From: Zanthoxylum bungeanum
Lineage: Eukaryota > Streptophyta > Magnoliopsida > Sapindales > Rutaceae
Direction of reading: 5' to 3'
Assembly: GCA_019454045.1 (NCBI GenBank)
Contig: SKCR01025337.1
Span: 1-64,000 of the forward strand
Length of the DNA: 64,000 nucleotides
The stretch's first letter is position 1, and every line of letters begins with the position of its first letter. A program made the position numbers and the translations under genes. Positions 33,154 through 46,130 of the stretch are shown in pieces. The notes under the pieces were generated by a model. The model searched no databases and had not been told where the DNA came from. It worked only from the letters and a program-made list of their open reading frames with translations.

Positions 33154-34251
33154 CTGTCATTTTGTACCAGGATGTGTCGCTAATATTATATCACTTTTTG
33201 TACTTGATACAGAAGGCTTTTGTATGAATATTAAGAATAGTTCTTTGTATTTATATGATAGAAATAATATTCAGATCCTTTGTTGTCCAAACCAGCATGG
33301 TCATTATACATTGCAAACTTCAAAAGATATATTAAATACTGGAGTTAATAAACGTAGATTACCTGTAATTAATAATACTGAACTTTGGCATATGAGACTT
33401 GGTCACATTGGCGTTAAACGCCTTACCCAATTGGTTAGGAATGGTTTGATATCAGATCTTACCATTGAATCCTATCCAACTTGTGAATCCTGTATTCAGG
33501 GTAAAATGACCAAGCCCCATTTTCTGGTGTTGGACACCGTGCCACTAACTTACTGGAACTCGTACATTCTGATGTATGTGGTCCACTAAGTCAAACTGCT
33601 CACAGTGGTTATTCGTACTTCGTTACCTTTACCGATGATTTGTCACGGTACGGTTATGTGTATTTGATGCGACATAAATCGGAAACCTTTGAAAAGTTCA
33701 AAGAGTTCCGAAATGAAGTAGAAAAACAAACTGGTAAATATATTAAATGCCTTCGATCAGATCGAGGCGGCGAATATATGAGTGGTGAGTTCATGGATTA
33801 TATGAAGGAGAATGGGATTCTCGCTCAATATACTCCTCCAGGTACACACACACACAATGGTGTATCTGAAAGGAGAAATCGGACTTTATTGGATATGGTC
33901 CGATCGATGTTGAGTTTCACAGATTTGCCCTATTACTTATGGGGTTACTGTCTCTTAACAGCCGCACATCTTTTGAATAAGATTCCTTCAAAGGCTGTTC
34001 CTACGACACCGTATGAGATATGGTTCGGTAGGAGACCGAATCTTAATTATATTAAGGTTTGGGGTTGTCCTGCCTATGTCAGGGTGACTCAGCAAAGTAA
34101 GCTTTCGCCGCCTCGAGGGCAAAAGTTTAGGTTTGTTGGATATCCCTCAAATACGAGGGGATATCTGTTCTATGATACCGAGCATCGAAATGTCTTCGTT
34201 CGTAGCTCGCTTCGCAAAATTTCTAGAAGTAGAATTTTTGTCAGAAGGTAG
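33080..34251 (+). pseudogene. Copia-3 protease C-terminus and integrase
   Basis: The HHCC zinc domain (ELWHMRLGHIGVKRL; CESCIQGKM) is at about 33381-33510. A frame break follows at about 33550-33640, then the integrase core with D in the DDLSRYGYVYLM region, CLRSDRGGEYMSG and HNGVSERRNRTLL (DD35E). A chromo-like or linker region follows to 34251. At least two frameshifts. Confidence 0.9.
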
Positions 34252-36083
34252 TGATCATAGAAGGGTTGAACTTGATGAAGTCCAACCTGAAAACAACGAA
34301 CCAACGGAGGAACCTGAAGTTCAAGTAGATGAAGGACCTTCAACACACACACTCCGTAGGTCGGAAAGGGTATCTAGACCTCCTGAACGCTTGTATTTGA
34401 TACAAGAAAAGAGTCTGGATGTTCTCTTAGTTGAAGAGACCGATCCTTTCACCTATAGAGAATCGATGTTGGACATCGACTCCGTGAAATGGCAAAGTGC
34501 CATGAAATCCGAGATAGATTCAATGCATGAAAATCAAGTTTGGGACTTGATTCCGCTTCCCGAAGGAATTGTTCCTATCGGTTGTAAATGGGTTTACAAA
34601 GGAAGCGCGGGCCTGCGGTGACGGAGGTTGAAACTTACAAGGCCCGACTGGTAGCAAAAGGTTACACGCAGCGACCTGGCGTCGACTACGATGAAACTTT
34701 TTCGCCGGTAGCAATGCTTAAGTCTATCCGGATTTTGCTTTCTATAGCTGCGTATCATGACTACGAGATTTGGCAAATGGATGTCAAAACGGCTTTTCTA
34801 AATGGGTTTCTTGATGAAGAAATCTATATGGAACAGCCGGAAGGTTTCACATCCAGCCAAACCTCGGGTATGGTTTGTAAGCTTAAGAAGTCCATTTATG
34901 GACTTAAACAAGCTTCACGAAGTTGGAATCTTCGATTCGACGAGATTATCAGATCGTCTGGTTTTCTTAAGAATTCGGAAGAATCCTGTGTGTATCAGAA
35001 GGCCAGTGGGAGCATGGTCGTATTTTTAGTCCTGTATGTTGATGACATCCTAATCATTGGGAATGATTTAGGTATGTTACAAAGCGTTAAAGCATATCTC
35101 TGTAAGAATTTCTCCATGAAGGACCTGGGAGAAGCTTCCTATGTTTTAGGGATAAAACTCTATCGAGATAGACAAAGGAGGCTGATTGGGTTATCCCAAT
35201 CAACGTACGTAGATAAGATCTTGGAACGGTATAGCTTTGGTAACTGTAAGACAGCAAACATACCGTTCAGACATGGGATTCATCTTTCTAAGAAGATGTG
35301 TCCACAAACAGAAGATGAGAAGGTTAGAATGTCTAACCAACCTTATGCTTCGTGTTTGGGTAGCATAATGTATGCCATGTTATGTACGAGGCCTGATATC
35401 AGTTTCGCTGTTAGCGTAACTAGCGATATCAGTCCAATCCAGGTAATGACCATTGGATGGCCATTAAACATATCCTAAAGTATCTTAAAGGTACTAAGGA
35501 TAAGTTGATAATATATGGAGGAAACGAACTGCAGGTTAACGGGTATACAGACTCCGATTTTCAATCGGATCCCGATGATAGAAAGTCTACATCTGGATTT
35601 GTCTTTACCCTTAACGGAGGTGCAGTATGTTGGAAGAGTTCCAAACAGGGATCTACAGCTGATTCCACCACTGAGGCGGAATATATTGCAGCTTCTGAAG
35701 CCGCAAAAGAGGCTGTGTGGATAAAGAACTTTATCACAGAATTGGGAGTTGTCCCAAGTATCGAGAATGCGATTCCGTTATACTGTGATAATACTGGAGC
35801 CATTGCGCAAGCAAAGGAACCGAGGGCGCATCAGAAGTCGAAGCATGTGGAACGCAAGTACCACATCATTCGAGAGATCGTGTCGCGAGGGGATATTGTC
35901 GTGTGCAAGGTACCGAGTGAAGACAACGTAGCAGACCCGCTGACGAAGGCCATACCTCCGAAGTTTTTGATAAACACGTGGAGTCGATGGGTATTAGATA
36001 CAATCGATATTGGCACTAGAGCAAGTGGGAGATTTTGTAGGGGTTGGTGCTCAGAGCGCCAATTCCCGGTTGTATTTTGTTAA
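34133..36083 (+). pseudogene. Copia-3 reverse transcriptase and RNase H
   Basis: The linker (RRSERVSRPPERL) is at 34133-34621. RT follows at 34588-35478, with RLVAKGYTQRPGVDYDE, QMDVKTAFLNGFLDEEIYM, SIYGLKQASRSW and the catalytic LYVDDILIIGND. RNase H is at 35457-36000 (GYTDSDFQSDPDDRKSTSG, TEAEYIAASEA, YCDNTGAIAQAKEP, DPLTKAIP). Single-base shifts near 34610 and 35435 break the frame; otherwise all motifs are intact. The coding end runs into the 3' LTR. Confidence 0.93.
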
Positions 36084-38444
36084 ATACTTCTGTAAAACAT
36101 TATTATTAGTAATAATATGCAGTTTCTATAATATAATCTAATCTTTTATATGGTAAAGACGTAATGACCCTAGAATGATTAGTCATGATACAGTTGCAAA
36201 AGCGTCGCAACGGACATTGAGTCGTATCATGACGTTGTCATTCTCAGACAGTTCCTGGTCAAGGTTTACACTACTTGGTCAGTATAGTAAACCCGTTGAG
36301 ACCGGTACATGTCGTATACTGGAATATATGATTCCAATGGTTTCTCAATGAACCATTAGTCTTGGAGACTAGTATAGACGTGTAGGTGTTTATAGCGGAT
36401 AAACACTGAACGACTCACCGAAGATTCTTAATGGATGGTACACCAGCGTCAATAAGAATCTTCTTGGGTTGAGTAGCACTTGTGATTCTTAGACTTGAGA
36501 TGCCATTGTGGGCACATGAGACATCTTCTACACTTAGACGGCAGTCACGTCACCGATCTATTTAGATCAGACCTCCGCCTGTTCGTTGGGTGTAGATAGA
36601 TCCTCAGGGTGTCCTATGTGTATCAAGATAGGATCCGTCAGTTCTGTGTACCAGAGCATAGGTAGTCCATATGATTAGCAATCAGATAAAACCATGGGCC
36701 CGTGGTAAGTTTAGAAGCTAGTTCTAAACATTCTTTTTGAGATTGCTAATAGAATAGTCGACTGGATAATCCCGATAGAGATTTGACGTTTACATCTATA
36801 TCTCTGGGATTTATCCGGATACCTGTGACGGAGGAATTATACATTTGCGATGACCTCGACCTGTATGGTTTAGCGAGATTATCCGTGATCGTCATAATCT
36901 ACGGGTGGATAGATTATGGACATGAAATTTGATTTCGTGACGGATATACCTGAACCTAGAGAGTCTCAATAATGAAACATACTCGTTGAGCACTAGAGCA
37001 ACATAAATAAATAATATTGATTATTTATAAAGTCGTTTAATGGTTAAACGCAAGATATGCACATGCTAAAGACACTAGATAGTCATTTCTTAATTATTGT
37101 GTATTTACATTTAATACTTGATTAATTTAAATACACATTAATTAATAGTCAAAATGAGTTATTTGACTTATTTCCTAAATGAATATATGTTTTTAATATT
37201 TAATGTAAATATTATACATATATTTAATATATTTGTATTTGATTAATTAATTAATATTTAATTGTTAAATGATTAAATTAATTAAAATATAAATATCTTA
37301 TGTTAGGATAATTAAAGTAAATGACTTAGTTGCAATTGTTGACCAAAATAAATATCTAATAAAGGTTATAAAAGATATTTATGCAAGTTGACATTATGAT
37401 TATTGAAATGAAATTGAAATTACAATTTGTTGCATTTTGTCTTGTAATTTCGGCCAAGGTGAAAATGTTACAAGTATAAATTGTTTTTCATTTCATTTAA
37501 CACTTAACCTAATACACTTTATACAAACAAACTCCATTGAAGAAACCTTGAAAACTTGAGAAGAAAAAGAACTTGTCAAAGAAAAAGCTTGGAATTTAGT
37601 AAGTTTTTCAAACTTACTATTAGAGAGGAATATGTTCCTTAGGTTCTAGGCTTCAACATAGTTGTTTCTTAGATAATTTCTTTCTTTCTTTATTTCTTTG
37701 TGTTTTTGTTGATGGAAGTTTGATTGAAGTGTTGAGCATGTATGGTGAAGAAAGGATGTAACTATTGTAGTTATTGTATTCTTTTAAGGTTTATGAAACC
37801 ATGTTGCTATTCTAGAGTTGTTGACCCACTCTTAAATGACCTAGATTTGATCTTGAGTTGTTTCATTGTGTTGAGACTTGAATTGGATGAAAGATTGATG
37901 ATTGAAACATTTGATTTAATGTAATTAGCCTAATTTGTCCAATTTGTGGAAATTGAAAAATTAGGGTTTATAACTAATTCCAAATTTGGGGGTTTTCATA
38001 TATGTTGTGCATTTATGTGTGTATATGATGCATATAAAGTTTCATGTTGATTGGATTTCATTTGGATGTGTTTTAAGCATGAAATGCAAAATGCACAAAT
38101 TGTGCACCAAATGGTGCTCTCGGCATTTGGAAAGAATTTGGGATTTTTTGTTGCTTTGGTGTTTTGATGTTTTGAACATCATAAGTTCATCTTAGAAATG
38201 ATTTAGAATCATTCAAAATTGATTGGATCAATTTCGGACTAAAACGGACAAAAATACAAAGCAAGGGTATTTCGGTAAATTCACCTAAAAATGTTTTATT
38301 GAATTTATTTTCATAATTTGATTATTGGAATGTTAAATAAATATGTTTATTTAATTTATCCGAGAAAAAGTTTTGAAATCTGAAAATCGGATTTTCACAC
38401 CGCTTCCGCTGCGTTACCGGATTAACCCCCTAAATACCCCTTCA
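36036..38444 (+). repeat. Copia-3 3' LTR
   Basis: Second copy of the 2.4-kb LTR, preceded by the purine-rich 'agcaagtgggagatt'. Positions 36163-36700 appear identical to 29041-29580. Confidence 0.92.
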
Positions 38445-38449
38445 GAATT

Positions 38450-40653
38450 ACGTTTCACCATTCGTGAATATTGTTCTGTGCACGAATTATTCACGAAACC
38501 ACTGCTACTGCTCTCTTATTCTCCTCAACAGAACGGAATTGCGGAATGCAAAAACCGAACGTTGAAGGAAATGATGAACGATATGTTGACGAGTTCGGGT
38601 TACCACCCCAAAACTTGTGGGGGGAAGCCTTGCTTTCCGCGAACTACGTTCTAAACAAGCTTCCTCACAAAAGATTGGACAAGACACCATATGAGTTGTG
38701 GAAAGGTTTCGTACCTTCCTACAAATACCTTAAAGTGTGGGGATGTCTTGCCAAAGTAATGGTTCCTAAACCTAAGAAGGTTAGAATAGAACCAAAAATT
38801 ATTGATTGTATATTCATTGGATATGCTCATAACAGTAGTGCGTATCGATTCTTGTTACACAAGTCTGAGATTCCTGACATCAATCCGAATATGATAATTG
38901 AGTCAAGGAATGCGACATTTTTTGAAGAGACTTTTCCTTGTAAGGAAAGACAAAGAACCTAGTCTTTAAAAAGAATAATTGATACTGTAAGGACAGTGAT
39001 CATAGACCAAGAATCAGATCAACGTGTAAATGCTGAGACAATCGAGCCTAGACGTAGCAAAAGAGCTAGAATGTCTAAGTCATTTGGTCCCGATTTTCTG
39101 ACATACTTGTTAGAAATGAGCCTCAAAGCTATAAAGAAGCTATGTCTTCTCAGGAGGCACCTCTTTGGAAAGAGGCTATTAACAGTGAGATTGATTCAAT
39201 CCTACAGAACCATACTTGGGAGTTGGTTGATCTTCCACCATTTGTAAGCCGCTGGGCTACAATGGATATTCAAAGGAAGATGAAAACAGATGGATCAATA
39301 GATAAATACAAGGCAAGACTTGTCATAAAAGGTTATAGACAAAAGGAAGGCCTTGATTACTTTGACACATATTCACCAGTGACTCGTATCACATCGATAA
39401 GAATGCTAATAGCCATAGCACTATATTTGGTCTTGAAATACATCAAATGGATGTAAAGACGACATTCTTGAATGGTGAATTGGATGAAGAGATTTACATG
39501 GAACAACTAGAATGGTTTAGTGTTCCTGGACAAGAACAGAAGGTGTGCAAACTTGTAAAATCCTTGTACAGATTAAAACAAGCACATAAACAATGGCATG
39601 AGAATTTGACAAAGAAATGTTTTCAAGTGGGTTCAAAACCAATGAGTGATAAGTGTGTGTACACCAAATCAACTCAAAAATGATATGTCATTGTGTGTCT
39701 CTATGTAGACGATATGCTGATAATTGGTAGTAATCATGAAATGATTCAGTCTACCAAAAACATGTTATCCAACAGATTTTATATGAAAGATATGGGAATA
39801 GCTGATGTAATCCTAGGAATTAAGATTTCTAGGACATGAGACAGATATATATTATCTCAGACTCATTATATTGAGAAGATACTTGATAAATATATCAAAT
39901 TGGATCTAAATGTGACTAGAACCCCTGTAGACATAACTCTTCATCTATCAAAGAATACTGGTTCAAGCGTATCGCAATTAGAGTATTCGAGAATCATCGG
40001 AAGTCTGATGTATCTCACGAATTACAACACGACCAGATATTGCTCAAGCTGTGAACCGGCTTAGTAGATATACGAGAAATCCAGGACATAACCACTGGAA
40101 AGCCATTGTAAGAGTTTTGAGGTATCTGAGAGAAACTTCAAAATATGGACTACATTACGAGAGATATCCTACTGTACTAGAGGGATACATCGATGCTAAC
40201 TGGATATCTGATACGGTGGATTCCAAATCTACGAGTGGATTTGTTTTCACACTTGGTAATGCAGCCGTGTCATGGAAATCCTCGAGGCAAACATGTATTG
40301 CCCGGTCTACTATGGAATCATAGTTCATAGCGTTAGACAAAATAGCGGAAGAAGCAGAATGGCTTAGAAACTTCCTGGAGGATATTCCTAGTTGGCCAAA
40401 ACTGGTGCCAGTGATTAGCATACATTGTGATAGCCAATCGGCTATTGGGAGAGCCCAAAATACATTGTATAATGGTAAGTCTCGACACATACGTAAGAGA
40501 CATAATACCATACGTCAACTGCTCTCAAGTGGCATAATAACGATCGATTATGTCAAGTCGAAGGAAAACCTAGCGGATCCACTAACCAAAGGTTTACCTC
40601 AAGAGCAAGTTGAGAAGTCATCGAGGGGAATGGGCTTGAAGCCTATAAATTAA
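38450..40653 (+). pseudogene. Copia-2 integrase C-terminus, RT and RNase H
   Basis: Continues the frame interrupted at 28912: integrase end ([30 protein letters not shown]), linker, RT (RLVIKGYRQKEGLDY; MDVKTTFLNGELDEEIYME), a TGA directly before [13 protein letters not shown] (39681-39683, the same stop as in Copia-1), and RNase H from [10 protein letters not shown] through NLADPLTKGL. A TAG near 40321 replaces the Glu/Ser region MESEF. Several indels (near 38516, 39111 and 40026) add frame breaks. Confidence 0.92.
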
Positions 40654-41230
40654 GAATTGTCACTGTGGAAACCCAACCTAGCTGACTGGAGATCCCAAGA
40701 TCTAGGTTCAAAATGGACAACTGAAACTTTGTGCAATTCAAAACAAGCACTGAAGAGTTTTGTACTCTTTCCCATTCCGATAATGACGATGAGTGCTGTC
40801 TGTCATTGGTTAGGATAAGCTAAGGCTTTTAATGATCACTATATTATGAGATGAGTCCTAATGGGGTAAAGACAGATTACCTCTTCATAGTAGATCATCT
40901 ATTTCAAGTAAGAAGTGAGGCTGCTTCCATGTGAACTTTTAAAGGCGGGTTACCCTAAAGTACTTGATGAATCCGGGACCGTTGTTCAGGGCCGAAATGA
41001 ACACAACCGTAGAATGGGAAATTGGTCGAAGTAAAGCTATGTGTTGGCAGTTGTCTTGGTTTACACCAATGGCAGAACGGTTCAAGACTATGGGTCACTA
41101 GTTTGCCAAGTAAATCCGATTGTCATTCACTAGGAAAGGTTCAAGGTGAAAGCTACCTATTTCGATGCAACTTTAGTTCATGGTAACTCTCTCAAGTGTC
41201 TCCATGAATATTTGAAGAATTATGGGGGAT
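40654..41230 (+). other. Copia-2 3' non-coding region and polypurine tract
   Basis: Homologous to 8648-9225 of Copia-1. It ends in 'aattatgggggat' directly before the LTR. Confidence 0.7.
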
Positions 41231-41740
41231 TGTTGGAAATTCTTCCAAATTTTCATTAAGGGTATATTTGTCTTTTGGATACATTGGGTGCATGTGAGGC
41301 GTACAACCCTTTGGAGAGTTGCACCCCACCCCAAGGGGTGCCCTATTGGCACCCTTCCATGCCTTATAAAAGATGCATCATATTCAAATACAAGATAACA
41401 GAAAGAAATCTGAATTTGTGAGTCATTTGTTTTGTTTGGTTTTTGAGAGAGAGTTCCACCATTTTCCTAGATCAAACATTTGTTAAGGAGTGCTCCTTGA
41501 ACAAGAATCAACCAAGTTATCTTGGGAGAACATTGGCCAATTCGAATCCGTGAAGCACCTGTGACGGAGGCTAATAAGTTCTTAAGGACATAGAGATCTC
41601 GACTTGGATTCGTCATTGCATTTTCCAGGTTTTCTATAGTTTTCATGTTTTAGGGTTTTATGATAGTTTGATTGGTATTTTCTAGTTTAATTTGTTTGAA
41701 GCATGTTGTTTTAATGTTTAATGACACTAATAGACCAACA
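41231..41740 (+). repeat. Copia-2 3' LTR
   Basis: 510 bp, the same length as the 5' LTR, with few differences. Carries TAATAAGTTCTTAAG at 41572-41586. Followed by TSD AGATG. Confidence 0.93.
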
Positions 41741-41745
41741 AGATG

Positions 41746-42303
41746 ATAATTAAATTGAGGGCGAAATATATTTTTCCATCCGAAATTTAACTTAAGTTCG
41801 AAATATTGGGGAATGTAGTGTGGAATTTAATTTTGAGGCGTGTATGACACTTTCATAAAGAAATATTTACCTCTAATATGTGTTGTAATTATTGCAGGAC
41901 AAATACACTCTAGAATACAACAAAACTTAGAGATGCAACACAACACTTGTTGAATCTCTACTTGAAAATTTTTATATGAAAATTGTTATATGTGATTAAT
42001 CATTTTCGTGTTTTATATATAGGCAACAAAGATTTGCCTCCAAATGTGTGTGTGTATGTGTGTGTGTATATATATATATATATATCCAAATTCAACAACA
42101 AGAAATTATCCCAAAACTCGAGAAATATCCATCGATCCACCTTAAGTTTACAAATGTGTTCTATTTTCTAATTTAATAATAACATAAGATAATTTTATTG
42201 ATGTTTTTGCGCGAAAAGACTAATATACCATCAAACTCAATTAAAACGTGATTTTACCATTTTAACCCCATAAAAAATTAAAAAAAAAAAAAACTAAAAA
42301 TGG
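41746..42303. other. Non-coding spacer with microsatellite
   Basis: A (TG)n/(TA)n microsatellite lies at 42047-42086. The stretch 'gggcgaaatatatttttcc' near 41759 resembles the left end of the inverted-repeat element at 42304, so a further copy of that family may lie here. No coding content. Confidence 0.5.
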
Positions 42304-42860
42304 GCGAAGTAAATTTTTCCACCTGAAGTTATTAAAAGTGTTCTATGATCTACCCTAATATAATTCGAAAATATAAAAAAAAAATCATAGTGATAAAATC
42401 GATATTTGACTAGCGCGCACACACATATACTACTACTCTAAAAAAATAATTTTAACTTGAATAGGCTGCAAAGTTTCCATGTTATAAGAAATCCCAGCAG
42501 AGTGCATTGTATATTCGTTTAGAAAATCGGGCCCGTCTTGATAATGATTAGAAAAAAATATCATGTGAACTAGTAACTCTATAAAATCAAGAAAAATTCT
42601 CAAGGATTCAATGGTGATATTAGTGTCCCATGGAAACCAAATCCAAATGTAAAAGTTTGCCCGCCAATGCGACTTATCAATTCTAAGACCAACTTCAAAG
42701 TCACCAATAACCCAACTTCCAATTCACTAATCAAATCCTGACGCGAATGCGACAGTGTCCGGAGCGGCAACTGATCTAAACTTGACGTCATTTTTATATT
42801 TTCAAACATTATATTAGAGTAGATCAGAGAACGCTTTTAATAACTTCAAGTGGAAAAATA
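42304..42860. mobile_element. Inverted-repeat element (MITE or Mutator-like), right end cut by a copia insertion
   Basis: 42304-42366 ('gcgaagtaaatttttccacc', 'gaagttattaaaagtg', 'gatctaccctaat') reappears as its reverse complement at 42805-42860 ('attagagtagatca', 'cttttaataacttca', 'gtggaaaaat'). The arms are about 55 bp and roughly 85% identical. The right arm stops exactly where the SIRE-like copia LTR appears to begin (TGTAAGCG, 42861), so the terminal bases were probably displaced by that insertion. No transposase. Superfamily not proven because no TSD is visible. Confidence 0.5.
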
Positions 42861-43260
42861 TGTAAGCGTCATTACACTTGATGAAAGATTTTGATGATAC
42901 AATGCTAGTGACTTCGACGTGCATTCGCAAGCATTACATAAAGTTATCGAAGCAAAATGGATGTGAAGACTCAAGAGCTCAAATGAAGAAATCTAGTGAA
43001 GTTTTATAGCATAGGGCTCTCAATGTTAGTAAGTTAATAATTCAAGAATTCTAAGCTCATAGGATTTATACACATTTATAAAATGTATCTGGGTCAAGTA
43101 CATAATGTTTTAATCTTCAAATCATGTGTTTTATATACTGGAACCAGCATACCAGTGTCTCTATTCTCCCTCGGGCAGTTTTGCATGCTCTCAATAATCG
43201 AGCTACTCCATACCGGTTAGTCTGAAGTTTGCATAACTACTCAAACCGAGACGGATCATT

Positions 43261-44578
43261 AATAAGTGTGATTTATACTCATTAATTCATACATTCTTAG
43301 CTTATTATTTTGTTAGTTTCATGTCATTTTACGTGTTTTGTAGTTTGTTTTATATTTTATTGATAGGAAACATTAGAGAATGGATCTTGAGGCTAACGTA
43401 TGTATTTTGGGAGATTAAAGATGTAAAGAAAGCACGCGGGAAAGGTAAAATATGCAGAACAAGACACTTCGGTCGAGAAAGAGGCGTTACGACTCCATAA
43501 CTTACGTCGCGATGCCATCACCATCAGCGAACTCATAATTTCCAGAAAAGCTGGCGTCGCAACGCCACTTCTGGCACTGCGACACCCCGAACGAATTTAA
43601 AACTTTAGGAAATTCATTTTCTACACTCACAATGACTCCCCAAACTTCCATATAAATACATAGTTCATCCAAAAACCTATAGGGGACAAGAAGACACAAC
43701 AAGAGAGTTCAAAACACATAATTTAAAGAGATCCAAGAAAGGAATTAAAGAGCGACAAGAGGAAATGAAAGCGGTGATGTCCGAAGATGAATGGATTCGA
43801 TTCAAATTTTATCTTCTAGTTTTTTTTAAAACTCTTATGATGTTCAATATATTCTTGAATTCATTTTCATTGTTCTTTTATTTAGTCATGAACTAATTTT
43901 CTTATTTTAGAGGATGATGTAGCTTATGTTTGAACCTATGTATTTGATTGTCAATTAATTATTATGAAGTTTTACTTCAGTTTATTTATATTTTCCTATG
44001 TTTAATGCTTTTGGTTTGCTGGCCACAAATTAGATAATTCCATATTTAGAATCTATCACTTGGGAAAGAGGATTTTGAATAGGATCTAGAAAATATAACC
44101 TATGAATTTTATAGAGTTCGAGAGGCATATAATTCTTTTGAATTCGTTAACAAAGAATTATGTAGCGTAATGAGTTGTTAATTATTTGATTTTTATAGGG
44201 TTATCGAAGTTGGTGACTAATAATATTTTCACTCGGTACTCGGGAGAGGGAATAGAATAATTTAGGATTTTTGGCTTATAAACTAAGAAATTGAGTAATA
44301 ATTGATTGGCATAACAAATACATAATGGATAGCTAGGTGAAATCAGACTTTAGAATTCATCTCATCATGGTATTTCTTAATTAAATGTTTTGACTTCTCA
44401 CTTCTTTCGTTTATAATTTAAATTTAGTTTATTTTAAATTGATTTCTAAATAAAGTTAAGTTTATTAGTTATAGTATTTAGTGTGAATTTGATTTCAATC
44501 CATGTGGGTCGACACTCTTTTATTAATCATTTTCTAAAAATTGATATCGTATACTTATGGTATGATAATCTCGCAATA
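43261..44578 (+). repeat. Athila-like 5' LTR
   Basis: Starts TAATAAGTGTG, where the 3' copy has TGATAAGTGTG, and ends CGCAATA, where the 3' copy has CGCAACA. Both canonical termini are therefore altered by single transitions in this copy. Contains a GC-rich island (43480-43600). Confidence 0.9.
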
Positions 44579-44699
44579 AGTTTTTGGCGTTGTTGCTTGG
44601 AATTGTTTATCTGATTCACATTAATACAATTACCAAGTAACCCTAACCTTAATTTAGATTTATTTTTATTTTATTATTTCTTTCTTTTTGTGCTTAACA

Positions 44700-46130
44700 A
44701 TGAATGCAAAGATCTACAAGTCTTGATTCGCTCTTGTTTAATCCTGAAATGGAGAGAACATCGAAGAGTATAAGGAAAGAAAAGAGGATTGAAAAAGAAG
44801 CAATGATAGCTGAAAATAGAGAGAACAACCCACGTCAGGTGGCAATCCGAGATCACTTTAAGCTAATCATTGACGATAATTATTTTGGGATTGTGCACCA
44901 ACCGATCAATGCCAATAACTTTGAGCTGAAACTTGCACTTATCAAGATGGTGTAACTGAACTAGTTTGGGGGTTCAGCTGTAGAGGACCCCAATATTCAC
45001 TTAAGGATGTTATTGGAGATGGCAGATACCATTAAGATGAATGGCGTGACTGCAGAGACCATCAGACTGCGCTTGTTTCCATTCTCTTTAAAGGACAAAG
45101 CAAAGGGTTGGCAGCAATCTATACAGATTGGGAGCATCATGACATGAGAGGATATGGCCACAAGATTTCTTTTGAAGTTCTTTCCACCCACTAAATCAGC
45201 CCTGCTGAGAACATAGATTAGCTCATTTAAGCAGTTGGAGACCGAGAACCTGTATAAGGCATGTGAGCGCTTTAAAGATCTACTCATGAGGTGTCCACAA
45301 CATAATTATGAAGACTGAGTCTAGATTCAGCTATGTTATAATAGGTTGAATGGTTCTAACAGATCCATGGTCGATGCAGCTGCTGGAGGAACCCTATTCA
45401 AGAAAACTGCTAAAAAAATAATGCTCTATTGGATGAGATGGTTGTTAACAAGCTCCAATGGCCAAGTGAACGCTCGATGACGACTAAGGTGGCTGGCATA
45501 CACGAGGTGGATCATATCGTTGCACTTACAGCCCAAGTTTCATCCTTCACGACTCATATAGCATCATTGACCAATCAAATGGACTAACCATCTATTGAAG
45601 CAGCTGCTGCTAATAGAATGATTTTACTCGATGAATGAGCAAGTTTTAAGTAAGCCCGGTATGTGAACAATCGGAACTTCAACAACTATATAGGTATTCT
45701 TATGCCTAAATATTATCATCCGAACATAGAGAATGCCTTGCAACCTCCTCCTAGTTTCAACAATCAAAAGGTTGAGCAGAAACCATCCTTAGAAGACCTA
45801 TGAGCACGTTTTTTGTTAAAAATTCAGAGAGGTTTGAGAAGAATGAGTCATGGCTAAACAACATTGAAACACACATGGGAAATATGAGGACGACGATGAG
45901 ATTTTTAGAAGCCCAGATTGGACAGCTCACTTTTTTATCACAAATCCACAGAAATGGGCATTTCCTAATAATACCGAAGTAAATCCTAATGAACAGTGCC
46001 ATGCTATTACCCTCAGGAGTGGGAAAGATATTAGAGATACCCCTAAGGACCAAGGCAGTCAAGACAAAGAAGCGGCACTTCATGAGGAAACAATAACGAA
46101 AGAAAAGAACAGTTCAACAACTCTTCCGTA
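44700..46130 (+). pseudogene. Athila-like gag
   Basis: 44704-44955 is open and reads into a charged N-terminus. From about 44965, frames show VEDPNIHLRMLLEMADTIK, MNGVTAETIRLRLFPFSLK, DKAKGWQQSIQIGS, TRFLLKFFPPTKSALL, ACERFKDLLMRCPQHNY and a later MSTFFVKNSERFEKNESWLN segment. These are the Retrotrans_gag core motifs of Athila/Tat elements. At least eight stops are scattered through it, so the protein is lost. Confidence 0.85.

Larger units (their letters stand above)
28913..38444 (+). mobile_element. Copia-3: Ty1-copia element with 2.4-kb LTRs nested in Copia-2
   Basis: LTRs 28913-31316 (2404 bp) and 36036-38444 (2409 bp) begin TGTAGGGG and end CCTTCA. The target site is GAATA on the left and GAATTA on the right (one extra T), and joining the flanks restores the Copia-1-like integrase sequence. 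The standard primer site TGGTATCAGAGC lies at 31320-31331. The interior is only 4.7 kb with gag, protease, integrase, RT and RNase H. LTRs five times longer than those of its host element are unusual for copia. The first kilobase of the two LTRs is almost identical; later parts differ by several block indels. Confidence 0.94.
25713..41740 (+). mobile_element. Copia-2: Ty1-copia retrotransposon interrupted by Copia-3
   Basis: Two 510-bp LTRs (25713-26222 and 41231-41740) begin TGTTGG and end CCAACA, with a perfect TSD AGATG (25708-25712 and 41741-41745). The interior is homologous to Copia-1 through gag, pol and the 3' region, and the same polypurine tract precedes the 3' LTR. Copia-3 is inserted in the integrase core at 28912/38445. 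Without it Copia-2 is about 6.5 kb. Its LTRs share only blocks with Copia-1, while the pol regions look about 95% alike. gag and pol carry many stops and indels. Confidence 0.95.

Noticed and set aside
42600..42809. Minus-strand frame inside the inverted-repeat element
   Set aside because: No recognisable domain, short, and inside a non-coding element.
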